From the NCBI GenBank assembly GCA_949128115.1, contig OX421964.1, positions 46,726,601 through 46,790,600 on the forward strand: a DNA stretch of 64,000 nt. The letters are read 5' to 3'. This stretch comes from Anaspis maculata (Eukaryota > Arthropoda > Insecta > Coleoptera > Scraptiidae). Each line of letters opens with the position of its first letter. The first letter of the stretch is position 1. The position numbers and the translations under genes were made by a program. Shown one piece after another: positions 34,012-46,042 of this stretch. The notes beneath the pieces were generated by a model. The model saw nothing but the letters and a program-made list of their open reading frames with translations. It had not been told where the DNA came from and did no database searches.

Positions 34012-35400
34012 TAGGGAGACCGGGGATCAAAGTAACATTTTTTGGTTTTTATTTTTTTCCATGCAGACTAGTAACTTTTTTTTCATTCAGAGTGTTTCTA
34101 TGATAGACTGGACGATCGACTTCTAGCCTACTATTTCTTTTTCAATATTTAATGGAGTATTTCTGAGAAAAAAAAAATCTGGATCAAGACAGCTGTTACT
34201 TTTTGCCCCAGCGTTGGAGCTAAAAGTAACATTACTTGGGGTAGGTTGTAACATCAACCTAATTTACAATAGATCATGAAGTATGAGGTATTATATTGAT
34301 AAAATTCAACAAAAAATCTCTTATTCCCTATTGACTTGAAAAAATATCGAAAAACTTAAAAACACTTTGGCACAGTAGGAATCCACAAAATGTTGAATAA
34401 AAGGTATCACAATGCAACATTATCAAATTAGAAAAAGTACCGAGAGAAGATAGGAACATAAATTTGACAAATCATCGTCCGGATCGCTGTTGAGAGCAAT
34501 CCATAAGCTTTGTGAAAACATGAGTGATCTGATCATAATATTTTGCAGGTGAAAAAAGTGATTGGGGTTGGTTGTAACACTATGTTACTTTTGACCCCAA
34601 GGGAACACAACACAATTCCAAGACATATCACAATAAACCGCAATTTCGACGTCAAATTGTTTTGCGTCCATCGATAGCCAACATAATCAAGATCATAATA
34701 ATGCACATACCTTCTGGTTCGCGTTCGGGAGATCGCCATAAAATCACTCAACAGACGACACAACGATTTTACTTTTAGGCGGAAAATAGTGACACTTGTT
34801 ACAACAATATTGTTACGAAGCTCGCGACCATCCCGGCTCTTTCTAGAGAAATCTAGATTTCCGCGTTGCATTCGGGAAGCATCGAGAGACTTCAGCGGTA
34901 GATCACGATACGTCGAGACTTCTGGTGGAGATGCCGTAGAAGGTACGCGTATATTCTCGACGCAGATACCAGAAAAATCCTCGTGTACTGGAAACACCAA
35001 CAGGAAGCATCCATAACCTTCGATGCCACTATAAGAGAGGAACTCGACCTGGCATCGGGAGAGTTTGATTCAAGCGATCGTGAAGTTAACATCCCAAGCG
35101 ACATTGTGAATTTCTAAGCGATTAGTAATTCTTTGCGTTATTTAGTTGAATCGGTAGTAGCTAATAAAGTGCAGTTTGTTCACGAGTAAATCAGCGCGTT
35201 TAATTTCGAGATAGACGAACCCGAATAACGTAACAATATTAACCTGAATGACAGTTGCAAAACAGCAATGTGGGTATAAGGAGGTGGATGCCAATGAACA
35301 TCGCACACGGACTTCGAGCGACATGCATCTCACAAAAATTCTAGAAACTATAGGCACTGTTACAACCTACCCGTGTTAGTTCCAGCCCCGGTCTCCCCTA
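34012..35400. mobile_element. TIR element with AGACCGGGG ends, carrying a solo LTR
   Basis: The left end TAGGGAGACCGGGG and right end CCCCGGTCTCCCCTA are inverted with one base difference, and TA at each edge fits a TA target. Repeated GTTGTAACA and AGTAACA strings lie near both ends (34205-34255, 34565-34590, 35358-35372). Without the LTR it is about 960 bp and has no recognisable transposase. It abuts the right edge of the giant palindrome, so it may have inserted at that TA. Confidence 0.7.
34811..35235 (+). mobile_element. Solo LTR (copy 2)
   Basis: Begins TGTTACG and ends CGTAACA, flanked by ATAT at 34807-34810 and 35236-35239. Contains GGCTCTTTCTAGAGAAATC near the start and an AATAAA polyadenylation-like signal at 35163-35168. 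Same ends and target as 11673-12187. The minus and plus frames inside it (34533-35000, 34789-35016) are incidental. No internal region or second LTR is present. Confidence 0.8.
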
Positions 35401-35580
35401 CTTCGAGAAAAGGGCTTTTTTTCAATTGAAGCAAAATGTCGTGTAGTCCAGGAGCTTATGTAATTAAAAAGCATTCCGTGGGATTTTGAATGAAGGAGCA
35501 TGCGGCGACCATGCGTGGAATACATTCCTTGAATCACAATCAAGCAATCACACCTTACCGGGTGTTTTGCTTGAACCCTG

Positions 35581-35710
35581 GGGTGCGATTTTCGAGTTAT
35601 TCGAATGACTTTCCGTATACGGATCTCCTTGGTTTCGTGTGCACTTAGGCTGTCGGAAAGGAGAATTCGTATACGAAAACTTTTCGAATGCGTTCGAGAA
35701 TCGCACTCCT
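35581..35710. repeat. 130-bp hairpin or MITE
   Basis: GGGTGCGATTTTCGAG at the left pairs with CTCGAGAATCGCACTCC-like sequence at the right. Complementarity continues through GTATACGGATCTCCTT against AAGGAGAATTCGTATAC. Arms are about 52 bp. No coding frame. Confidence 0.7.
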
Positions 35711-38404
35711 GTATAGAAGCTTTATATCACAGTTTTCGTGTTTGACGCGATCAAGGCATGAAAACGAAAGATTGGGCTATTGGACATTGGAAGCCGATAT
35801 GGAATCGCCGATGGCAATCAAAAGTTATGTTATGATTTTAGAAATCGTGTGAACCTGATTGTCCTCTATTGGCTCTTTTGATGTGTATGTGTGAATTTTT
35901 GGAAGACTTCTTCACTAGTTTGCAGCAAGTCAACATTCTTAATGAGAGAGTGGTGTTAGGTGCAGATTTGATTGGATTCCGGTACATGCCCAAGTAAGAA
36001 ATTGTATTGATCTTGATCATAATGCGCATCGCAAGTAAAAAGCAAAATTATTTTCCACGGTGGGCAAACTCAAAATTGATGGAACCTGAATAATCAGGCA
36101 TGTAACGAAACTGATACGTCAGGCGTAACATCCGAACATAAAAATCTTGGATCCATCGAGATCCAGCAGCATAAAAATCCAAATGAAGTCGTTATTTTGT
36201 TAAACGCCTTTCCTTAATTAGTTTTTTCACCAATGAAATTTTATTCCTTCACTGTTTTAGTCAATTTATTTTTTGCCACGTCCAAACGGTTAATACTTAG
36301 CCGGCTTTTTCCTGTACTACTCACTATTGAATTAAATAGATCCACTTCGCGTTGAAAAAAGCGGATGTCGGTAACACGTACGATTCGCTTCATTTCACAT
36401 TAAAAATCGGTTTTATAAACAGAATTATATCGGCATTAGTCATGGATTAGCAGATGGAGACGCGCCGAAGAAAAAATCCTAATGCAAAATAAGAACTTCT
36501 TATCATACCGTGTAATCTCATTTCTTCAGAATGGGAATTTTCTGCTCCGTGCATGTTCCAATTTGCTTTTGAGAGTATTTAAGGAAACCAAAAAGCGCAC
36601 CTTCCACTCTGTAATTTTACTTAATCTGCGGTGGGTGCAATTATCAAAATTACCCACCGAGCGACAATAATTTAAATAGGAATTTTAATTGGCATAAGCA
36701 TATTTAAGCAGGCGACCATCGTGTTCACTTGAAATTAGTTTTTTTTTTCGTTATACATGATGGCGGAAGACTGCGCGTATAAGTCATTGTCTAATTATTC
36801 TCAAATAATATTTAAATGCCCTGACGTTGCATAATTAGAAGTTAAGAACAAAGAAAATGTGTCGAACATTAACCCGCGCGCGCAAATTATTATAAAACCG
36901 TAAGATGGTGAATTATGGTGTAGAGTCATCATCGTACCAGAATCTTCTAACTCTGGGAGTATAATTAGATTGCATTAAATGTACAGTTCGAAGTTACAAC
37001 GATAAAGCAATTTTACACGTCATAGGTTTTTGTGTCGGTGCGGATTTTAGGATCTATGAAAGACTTTTCCGTCGTTTTGTTTCAATTATTTCACTCAACG
37101 TCAATGGTGATAAATGCATACGTCCATCGTCTCCGGTGGTGCATGATGTGCATTTATCGCTTTTTCAATTACTTCTCATTGTCAAGCAGAGTTGGCAAGA
37201 TAGCTGAACGTCACTTTCAACAAAAACTTAACTTGACAATGTCACTTTACAACTTGTTCATGGAACAATCAACAATATTAACAGAAATGTGCTTGACATG
37301 ATATCAGTATTTTTGGCCAAGCATACCATACCCATTACCTTGTTAATCATAACTGCTTGACTCCGGGGGACGCGCTCTGCCAATATTATCTGGAATTTCC
37401 AAACACTACTTCTATGGAATGACGTTTCAAGTGGCATCATTGACAAATCTTGCTGCATATTGTGTGCGTTTATCTGCGTTTATCTATTGAACTCGCTTGC
37501 TATTGATTGACAAGCTTGAGTATCTAAGTGTCTATTTGATAAGTATCGAATGATAATATAAATGAATGCAAGTTGTCAGAACGACATGTAATTATAATAA
37601 GTATCAAAACTTCTAAACTATGTACCATGTACTCTAAAAATGTCTTCAGACGATTTTGATCAAGCGGGTCCCTCTCCTCGCGCTTATTGTGCATAGTCTG
37701 TAGAGTGCAGACTATCTATAGATCGCTGCCAAAATTATAGATAAAATTATTTATTACTCAATCATTTTAAAGCCTTATGAATTAGTTTTTTCAAATGTCC
37801 TCTTCATCAACCTCCGATATAAATTTCCGATGTTCGTCGCGAACAAGGGATGCTTATCGCGAAAAATGCAAATTTTTCACAGTTCACAATTTTCTCATTG
37901 AATTAATTTAAAAATGAAAAATATATTTCGTTCTTGCATTGAAATGTGTTTGGATCATTCAAGCCTCGCAGGTCCCCCCGAGGTCCCCCCTATTCTTATC
38001 CATGTACCATCGCGTGCAATATAATCTGGTACACCGGGAAATGTCCAGACACATTGGTTTTCGTGGATTTTAGTCGTGTGGTGCAATCAACCTTTGAGTC
38101 GATCGTGCTCAAATTCACACAAGTTATTGACCTACGGGTTGACCTGTGACCAAAGCTTCTCGATTTCGATAAATAATCAAATACAGATTTCTGTTAAATT
38201 TTTCTCCGTACCAGATTATTTTTCACGCAATAGTATACCTACATACTATATTACGAGGCCTGCTCAGCCAAAATTATCGCCACATTCCATTTCAAGTCCT
38301 TGTTGTATTGTTTTACTGTTAATTTTAGTCTGTCTGGGCTAAAAAAAATTTATTATAGAGTCAAAAATCAATTTTTGTTATATTGCTTGACTAAAACTGC
38401 CATA
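35711..38404. other. No gene seen
   Basis: Unassigned. A short hairpin CATAGTCTGTAGAGTGCAGACTATC occurs at 37691-37715, and AGGTCCCCCCG repeats near 37970-37990. The string TAGTCCAGGA at 35446 (just outside this interval) matches the start of the foldback family but continues differently. Confidence 0.4.
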
Positions 38405-39828
38405 TAGTCCAGGAATTTTAGCTGTTAAAATCGCAAATAGCGAACAAAAATGAAAGCGAGCCGGATTTTTGTATATAAGCTCAGTTAAGCATGTAGTTTA
38501 ATATAGTAAAAGTCCTCAAGAATCCGGTGTGAGCTTCGGCCGTTGTGGCCTCGAGAAGAACTTGAGAATCAGTTTTTCGTATATATCTCGTGAACGATGG
38601 CACTTAGGAAGAAAGTGCTTGGGAAGAAATTGTTGAAAATTTTATTGTCTATAAGAAAGGTCCTTACACATTTCATCGTCAAAACACAAGAAAATTAAAA
38701 TAATCCAGATGCTCGATGCTGAAGACTGTATGGACCTTGAGTTTTATGATGGCGGAGTGCCACCTCGTAGAGTTGTTGGTTGGTCCACTATTTTTTGATT
38801 GAAACTTGAAGCCATCAATACAAACTATGCCGGCGGCATATACAGGGTGAAATAAAAATAAAAAGTTGAACATTTGTACCTCAAGAACTAAAATAGGTGA
38901 AGACTTGTAAATCGCCATAAATAATTCTGATTTCATGGTCATGAAGTCATCGTAAACTTGAATCAGATATCTTGAGCCGTTCTTGAAATATCTTCAAAAA
39001 ACTGAAGTTATTACCGAAAAAAATAATGTTTTCGTCTACTCATCAGAAAAAAATGTGACTGTGTTTTTCCTCAAAGTAGTTGGCCTAGAGAGTGTTTTCC
39101 ACTATTATTTGATTTTGAATGTTATTCATCATTGTTTCGATTCGAAACACCAAGTCTCGATTCAATATCTGAAGAATTACTGATATACAGAAAACTAGTT
39201 TTTTTTCGTAACGACTTCAGTCTTCTGACGATATGTCAGAAACGGCTCAACATATTTGATCCAAATTTACGACGACTTCATGACCATGAAATAAGAAATC
39301 TTTTTGTCGATTTATATGTCTTCACCTATTTTGGTTCTCGAGGTACATTTGTTCAACTTTTTATTTTTAATCCACCTGTATATGCCGCCGGCATAGTTGG
39401 TATTGATGGCAAATAGTTTCAGTCAAAACAGAATAGATCGAACAACACCTTCACCAAGTGGCACCCCGCCATCATAAAACTCAAGGTCCATACAGTCTTC
39501 AGCATCGAGCATCTGGATTATTTTAATTTTCTTGTGTTTTGACGAAGAAGGAGTGGACTGACGATGGAATGTGTAAGGACCTTTCTTATAGACAATAAAA
39601 TTTTCAACAATTTTTCTCAAACACTTTCTTCCTAAGTGCCATTGTTCACGAGATGTACGCGAAAAACTGATCCTCAAGTTCTTCTCGAGGCTACAACGGC
39701 CGAAGCTCACACCGGATTCTTGAGGACTTTCACTATGTTAAACTACATGCTTAACTGAGCTTATATGTATACAAAAATCCGGCTCGCATTCATTTTTGTT
39801 CGCTATTTTTTCTAAAATTCCTGGATTA
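38405..39828. mobile_element. TAGTCCAGG foldback element, copy 2 (free-standing)
   Basis: Starts TAGTCCAGGAATTTTAGC and ends GCTATTTTTTCTAAAATTCCTGGATTA, with inverted arms of about 640 bp and the inner CAGGGTG palindrome at the centre. It lacks the outer palindrome of copy 1 and the hAT insertion, so it defines the family's own boundaries. Mirrored short frames (38679-38942 and 39423-39710) reflect arm symmetry. Confidence 0.88.
38841..39380. mobile_element. Inner CAGGGTG palindrome, copy 2
   Basis: TACAGGGTGAAATAAAAAT at the left, TTAATCCACCTGTA (decayed inverse) at the right. Same internal blocks as 32021-32564, and again framed by GCCGGCGGCATA and TATGCCGCCGGC. Confidence 0.75.
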
Positions 39829-39940
39829 ATAGCAATTCTACAAAACTTGTTGAAATCGTCTATGCTGAAAGTTCATATCTAGATGACATAGCCATGTCAA
39901 GCCGTCAAGACTGTCAATCATTTTGTGGCTAGTTTTGTGG

Positions 39941-41075
39941 TGATCATTTTGAAACTATCCACCTGCAATAACTCCTGATTCCTAGTGAATATTTTTTCGA
40001 GCAAAATCAGGTCGACTTTTTATATCGAGGGGGACATAATATAGATACCTACATAGGCGAATTTCTACCTTCAGCCCTCGCTTCAGCCTCCTCGCTTCTC
40101 GGGTGCGGACCCACCTCAAGTTCGGAATTTTAATTAACACTACCTACCTTGAGATACATCAAATTAAAGAGAATTGAATTCTCTTTCTGAAAATAATATT
40201 TTTCAAAATTTTTAACCGCATCACCCTCCTTCTATCTGAAATTCTCCGAATGTACCATTTTGTATTCTGGACCCCTCACTTCTCTTCAATGTGGCCAACG
40301 TTTTCCTAGACAGCATCGGAGAAGAGTGCTACCCAAATGCACCCCTTATTTGTTCTTCCCCACCCTAACTTAAAAATTCAACAAGACACCACCTACTTTG
40401 TGGTACATCAAATTAAAGGGAATTAAATTCTTTCTGAAAACAATTTTTTGGAATTTTCAACCTAATTAATTAATTAAATTAGAGATTCGGAGCATTTTAG
40501 GAAGATAAGGGATTTTTGAAAGTTTTGAAAATTTTGAAAATATCTTGTTTAGGAAGAGAATTTAATTTCCTTTAGTTTGATGTATCATAAAGCAGGTTGT
40601 GTCAATTTCGATTTCGAAGTTGTAGTAGGGGGGGTAGAGCGGATGGGTGAATTTGGGTAGCACTTTTTCCACAGAAAATTCAATTCAATAATGCTGTGCA
40701 GGAGGACGTTGACTACATTGAATAATAACAATACATTACATTAATAATGCATTGAAGAGAACTGTGAGGTCAAGAATAGGTAATAAGTTGAACACTCAGA
40801 GAATTTTAGAAGAAGGGGGGTGGAGTTGAAAATTCAAAAAATATTTTTTTCAGAAAGAGAATTTAATTATTTTTTTTTATGTATTACAAGATGGATGGTG
40901 TCATTTGAAATTTAAAAGTTAGGTGAGTGGGGGCGAAGGGGCTAAAGATAAAAATTTGCCAATAATAATCCAGATGTCTCCTTCGATATAAAAATCGACT
41001 TGTTTTTGCTTGAAGAAATATTCACTAGAAATTGCGCTCGCGCATTACTGCAGGTGGATAGTTCCCAAATGATCA
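39941..41075. repeat. Degenerate 1.1-kb palindrome
   Basis: TGATCATTTTGAAACTATCC and CACCTGCAATAACTCC at the left pair with the right-hand segment CAGGTGGATAGTTCCCAAATGATCA. TTTTTATATCGAGGGGGACAT pairs with ATGTCTCCTTCGATATAAAAA. Toward the middle, AGAATTTAATT/AATTAAATTCT-like and AAATATTTTT blocks remain complementary around a centre near 40508. Arms have many indels; it is probably an old foldback element. Confidence 0.65.
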
Positions 41076-41186
41076 GCCGATATACGCAAGATTCTATTGA
41101 ATATCTTACCAATTCGAACTAGGATGATTTTCATAAAAATCCAACATTCTTCCAGTGGTGTACAGGTATCTTGTATAAAACTGCAG

Positions 41187-41345
41187 AAAACTGTCAGCAC
41201 CACTATTGTAAATGTATAATCTTTCTTGAAGAGATGGCTTCTCGGACGGCTTTCGATGTGATCATGGTTATCGTACTGTAGCCGAAACTATAATCGTCTC
41301 TTTGAAAGAATATACATTGACAATAGTGGTGATGCTGACAGTTTT
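41187..41345. repeat. 159-bp hairpin
   Basis: AAAACTGTCAGCACCACTATTG at the left pairs with CAATAGTGGTGATGCTGACAGTTTT at the right, and the pairing runs about 50 bp inward (TGTATAATCTTTC against GAAAGAATATACA). No coding frame. Confidence 0.75.
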
Positions 41346-41518
41346 ATACATCAGTTTTATATGATAATCGTTGCGGTTGCTCTTGAATACGACTTCAAAG
41401 AACTCACCTGAAACAAGAAAAAACGACATTTTAGACCAAGAATTCATAGATACACTGTCTGACAAAAAAAATTTGGTGTTTTTAATAATAATTTAAATTA
41501 TATTTAATTTAATCCAAT

Positions 41519-42746
41519 TTAAAGGGGAACTGTGGGTGAAATTTTGTGTCAATTTTAAAATTTATATAGCTGCGGTATAGCTTTAGGTGATTTTTAGTTA
41601 AAATCGCATCGAAAAATTCCAAGCCGTTACGAAGCTATCGTAAATTTTGTGGGCTGATTATGACGTCATACTGCGCACCGGAAAAGACAGGTCGGCAGGG
41701 CAAGGCACCACGCCAACAATTACTAGACCTTTATAAAATGAAACAAGTTTACCAAACGGTAGACGCAGATCATTTGACTTTAATTTCAAAGTACGGTGAA
41801 CCAAATTTCAGTAGATATTTTTAAAAACATAATTAAAGTGCGACTCTATCTGTCAATGTAATAAAGCGGCAACATGGCGAAATCGCGAAATGAAATTCGG
41901 CAGCTTGAGAGAAGCTTGACAGTATAGGGAAGTCACAGTCTATCGTATAACCCTGAAAACTTCCGTCAGTGAAATCTGTTGGTGCATGAAAATAAGAGAT
42001 CAGGTATACTTTTCGCTTCCACATAATAATGTAGTGAATAATTAAATGTATTTTAGGGCTGCTGCCGCTGATGGGACTTTTTTCTAATCGGTGGTACAAC
42101 CGACTACCGATTAGGGTCGGAATTTGAAAGAAGTGTGTATCAGAATCCGTTCATATTTCTTTGAGTCAGCCACACCAGTGCGTTTTTATTGAAAATGGTC
42201 CTGGTCGTTCCTGACATCATGTTTCTGACCCTGTAGCATTATCATTTTGGCCTGGTATACCTGATCTCTTATTTTCATGCACCAACAGATTTCACTGACG
42301 GAAGTTTTCAGGGTTATACGATAGACTGTGACTTCCCTATACTGTCAAGCTTCTGTCAAGCTGCCGAATTTCATTTCGCAATTTCGCCATGTTGCCGCTT
42401 TATTTCATTGACAGATAGAGTCGCACTTTATTCATGTTTTTAAAAAATATCTACTGAAATTTGGTTCACCGTACTTTGAAATTAAAGTCAAATGATCTGC
42501 GTCTACCGTTTGGTAAACTTGTTTCATTTTATAAAGGTCTAGTAATTGTTGGCGTGGTGCCTTGCCCTACCGACCTGTCTTTTCCGGTGCGCAGTATGAC
42601 GTCATAATCAGCCCACAAAATTTACGATAACTTCGTAACGGCTTGGAATTTTTCGATGCGATTTTGACTAAAAATCAACTAAAGCCATCCCGCAGCTATA
42701 TAAATTTTAAAATTGACACAAAATTTCACCCACAGTCCCCCTTTAA
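41519..42746. mobile_element. 1.2-kb foldback element with about 490-bp arms
   Basis: TTAAAGGGGAACTGTGGGTG at the left and its near inverse CACCCACAGTCCCCCTTTAA at the right. The arms stay complementary to about 42010 and 42256, with only scattered differences. The loop of about 245 bp holds a smaller hairpin (CTAATCGGT pairing with ACCGATTAG, 42086-42116). No recognisable protein. TTAA at both outer edges may be part of the ends or a target. Confidence 0.85.
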
Positions 42747-42941
42747 TACCGTATATATGTTCGTTAAAATCATGAATTAGGGCATCAGGCTGTGAACTTC
42801 GAAACGCATGTCCAAAATGTATATTCCATGACGACGGCTTACTATGTTGACATCAAATTTGAGTGATTATTGATAAATTCACGATATACGTTTTTACTTC
42901 CATAGCTTACCCTAACTCATGCTTTCAACGAACATACGGTA
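42747..42941. mobile_element. 195-bp MITE directly adjoining the foldback
   Basis: The left end TACCGTATATATGTTCGTT and right end AACGAACATACGGTA are inverted. The arms continue through ATCATGAATTAGGG against CCCTAACTCATG. It begins at the base after the foldback's last TTAA. Confidence 0.75.
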
Positions 42942-43245
42942 GTTTCATACTTTTGGCCATTGAGCTCCTAGTTGTCTCAATAATTACCTACTCTCACCTA
43001 CTCGTTGAGACTTGAGGATCACTTTCGTGCATCTTCCAACAACAACAATCTCCTTTGAGATCTCTGTGATTTGACAGATATTAGCATTGACATTGGCCAT
43101 TTCTTACAATCCGTCTGTCATGAAAACTCCCACCGCTTTGTTTTGTGAGGTTGAGGGTTGAGGTTGAGGCGTTGCAAAGCAGTGTTTTATGAGACAAAGT
43201 ATAAGCGAGTAAGCAGAAAGCAGCTCGGCTAGGTGGTTCTTTCCT

Positions 43246-43430
43246 TTTTCCTGACCATCATAACGACAAGTTTGTGTACTTTTTCCGACTAAATTCAGTC
43301 TCCTGGATTCGAATTCGGTGTGTGAATTTGGATATAAACAAGTTCGAACAAGTTAACTTATTGAAACAACTTTATTTCTTCGAAAATTTCCATAATTTTT
43401 TTACACGATTTTTTTTTTATATGAAACGAA
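43246..43430 (+). repeat. Fragment related to the arm of the 61-62 kb palindrome
   Basis: CGACAAGTTTG, CCGACTAAATTCAGTCTCCTG, GTGTGTGAATTTGGAT and AACAAGTT-type blocks match 61335-61490 in the same order. Only one arm is present, so this is a truncated copy. Confidence 0.6.
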
Positions 43431-43466
43431 AATTGTATAAATTATATGAGAAAAACAGCACAGAAT

Positions 43467-43785
43467 CCGGCCGGTAGCGCGGCGGACTCCGCCTTTGGAG
43501 ACGATTCCAGGGATTGTGAGTTCAAATCCGACTCGAGCCAGGTGAAAATTTCCATGTGCTCTTTAGTACCTTGGCGTGTACTACCGTGCAGTCACGTTAA
43601 GGAAAAAGTGTGAAACGAGAAGGATACCGGAAAAAGGGTGCTAATAACCTTCCTGTTGATACTCCATAAAATCGTGGGTGGTGTGGAAATCACCCGGCGC
43701 CGCGGTTACAGTGCTAAGGCGGTGCTAAGGAGGTACTACCAGTGACTACACGGACACCCGCCCACCGCCAAAAATAAAGAAACTA
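43467..43785 (+). mobile_element. tRNA-derived SINE
   Basis: The first about 75 nt read like a tRNA. GGTAGCGCGGCGGACTCCG (43473-43491) fits the A box of an internal Pol III promoter, and GAGTTCAAATCCGACTC (43518-43534) fits the B box at the usual spacing. About 250 nt of unrelated body follow, including a GGTGCTAATAACC-type segment, and the 3' end is AAAAATAAAG. I see no clear target duplication. The tRNA-like head is too diverged for me to name the parent tRNA. Not a functional tRNA: the acceptor stem is not closed. Confidence 0.75.
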
Positions 43786-44179
43786 CAGTTCAACTGACAA
43801 ATCCAACACTTGCAACTTTGAAATGTAATTAATGTGTCATTTTACTTCTCAACTTTTCAATTAGGTATTTCTGTACCTAATTTTTTTTGGTATCTGTTAA
43901 AATACACAAACTTATTATTATGTTCCGGCATATTTCAGCATCGGCTGCCACTCCATTCACAAGAGCTCTCGAAAAGTCGGTTGGCTTCACGAATATTCTG
44001 GCAAGCTCTTTATGCACAGCTCCTTCGCTAATTGTGCACTTGTCGTGGTCTCCAGCGAATATTGAAACAGTAAGCATCAACTATTCCAATAATATGTATT
44101 TCAATCATCAGAACAAGAGGCAGCCTGCTAAGAACGTCAATGTATGTACGAGATAGAGAAGGCTTTCCTTTCCCTCGTC

Positions 44180-45012
44180 CAGGGCCCGATTACCATTTCG
44201 GAGGCCCCTGGGCTCACATATATCATGAGGCCCCCCTTCCTGACAATATTTGAAGAAGTAATGAAAAAATACTAACTTTTTAGAATTTCAAAAAATGAAG
44301 AAAAAATGTTTCTTTCACTTCAAAAAATCAGAAACAAACTTTAGGATCTCTTCACAATAACAGATAACAATGAAAATTAAATTTAATCAAATTGAAGTAC
44401 CTACTACTTAATGTTGGGAGGTTGTTACAATAGTGGTAACCAAAACGATACACTTATAATTTGATTTATGTAACTTGTAACTTTTGACTTTGGTGAAAAA
44501 GGGCCCTATTCTTTGCCCCTGTATGGGAATAAGTCAGAGCGAGCTGGCATGCCGTGACCGTAACGTTGAACGGTGGAACTATTTTTGATGACTTGACAAA
44601 ATGTAAGTAAATCGATCGTCATTTTGTTTAGTAAGTACCTAATGGGGAAGTATATGCCGATGCCGTGCACGTTTTGAATGGAGTATAGAATGACTTTTTA
44701 TTGGAGTGAAAATAAAGTGACAAAGCTAGAGGGCTACGGCTACGGCTAATGGTACGCTTGCAAAGTTTTGAAGTGAAACTATCAGCGGCCCTCAGCCGTA
44801 TTCTCACAGCGCTCCAGCTTGTCACTTTATTTTTGCTCCAAAAAGTCATTCTACTGAACATAAAAAGTGAACGGGATATACCTAGTAATTTGTCTATGTC
44901 AGACCGAGGTCAGAACTTGAAATTAAAAAAACACTTGAGAAGCTCGAGGCCCCTTAGGCGACCGAGGCCCCTGAGCTGCAGCCCCTGAAAACCATGCTAT
45001 AATACGGCCCTG
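44180..45012. mobile_element. hAT MITE, 833 bp, exact 8-bp target duplication
   Basis: Ends CAGGGCCCGATTA and, inverted, CAGGGCCGTATTA; the flanks CCCTCGTC at 44172-44179 and 45013-45020 are identical. Next to the ends are GGAGGCCCCTGGGCTC and, mirrored, GAGGCCCCTGAGCTGC, a GC-rich subterminal pair. The middle holds a separate inverted repeat at 44687-44852. No transposase. Confidence 0.9.
44687..44852. repeat. Internal inverted repeat within the hAT MITE
   Basis: AGAATGACTTTTTATTGGAG at the left and CTCCAAAAAGTCATTCT at the right, with AAAATAAAGTGACAA against TTGTCACTTTATTTTT just inside. Possibly a smaller nested element. Confidence 0.65.
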
Positions 45013-45020
45013 CCCTCGTC

Positions 45021-46042
45021 GACTATAGAATGACGAGTGCTTGAGGAGTTGAGGCTCACTTTCACGACTATGGAACGGCTTTCGGCTCGAAAGTCATACT
45101 ACTCATACTCAAGTAGGTACTTACAGCAATGGCTATAAGGACAAATCTTGTAGAACTGTTGAGATTTTCAAAATAAGTAGGTGCCTGTCTAGGAATGCTT
45201 AGCGCTAGCTTTCGGCAAAAAGTTAGTGCTGAAGAGAAATGAATTGTTTTGTAACGCAGGCGATGGCCATGAATTCCCATCACATTAATATGTTCTACGA
45301 GCCGTGCCTGGTGTCCCCATACCTGCCAACAATGACACTTTTGTTATTTTATTATATTTAATTATTATTGTTTGTGTCTGTTTTGTGGGGAACCGTCGTT
45401 GTCGTCGGTCGATGGGTCGGTAGCTATCTGGGCATGGTAAACGAGCGCTTTTCGTGTTGTCCTGGCCACGATAAGATCTGATGAAGCCGGCCCCGGTCTT
45501 CATCTATACTGCGCTTATATAGCTGTACGTATGACCACCAGCTCTAACAAATGACCGCGCCATGTTACAACACAGTCTAATAGGTCTTATATTAACATCA
45601 TTAGGCTCCCATTGTTGGAAATAAATCCACATTACGTATGAATAAACAATGACAAATAATTTGATGACGCGCTTTAATGACACCCATATACAATCATAGA
45701 GTTATTTTACGAGCTTGCCGAGTATATCCAAACGAGTTAATAATCCACACATTTATGTATACTCACAACTAGACTCAATTTAGATTTTGTTTTCGATTTC
45801 ATTCAATAAAATTATCCTCGATTTCACTGCATTGTTTCACAAATGCGGGTTTCAAGATTAAATAGCTAATGCAGGCCTAATGGCAGTTCACTGTTCACGA
45901 AACACTGTATCTACCTACTATTCACTATCCAAAGAGAGGTGGAATCAAAGCTAATAAGTAGTAATAATAATATCGTCGCCGTAATTGGCAAATCACGTCC
46001 AAAAAGCCAATTTTACAAATAGTCCGGCTGTTAAGAGGAACT
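45021..46042. other. No gene seen
   Basis: Unassigned sequence with no repeat structure I could support. Confidence 0.4.

Noticed and set aside
34533..35000. 155-codon minus frame and the plus frames at 34789-35117
   Set aside because: They cross the boundary of a solo LTR (34811-35235) inside a TIR element, so the frame is a chance fusion.
43467..43545. Functional tRNA gene
   Set aside because: A and B boxes are present but the acceptor stem is not closed, and a long non-tRNA body follows; a SINE explains it better.
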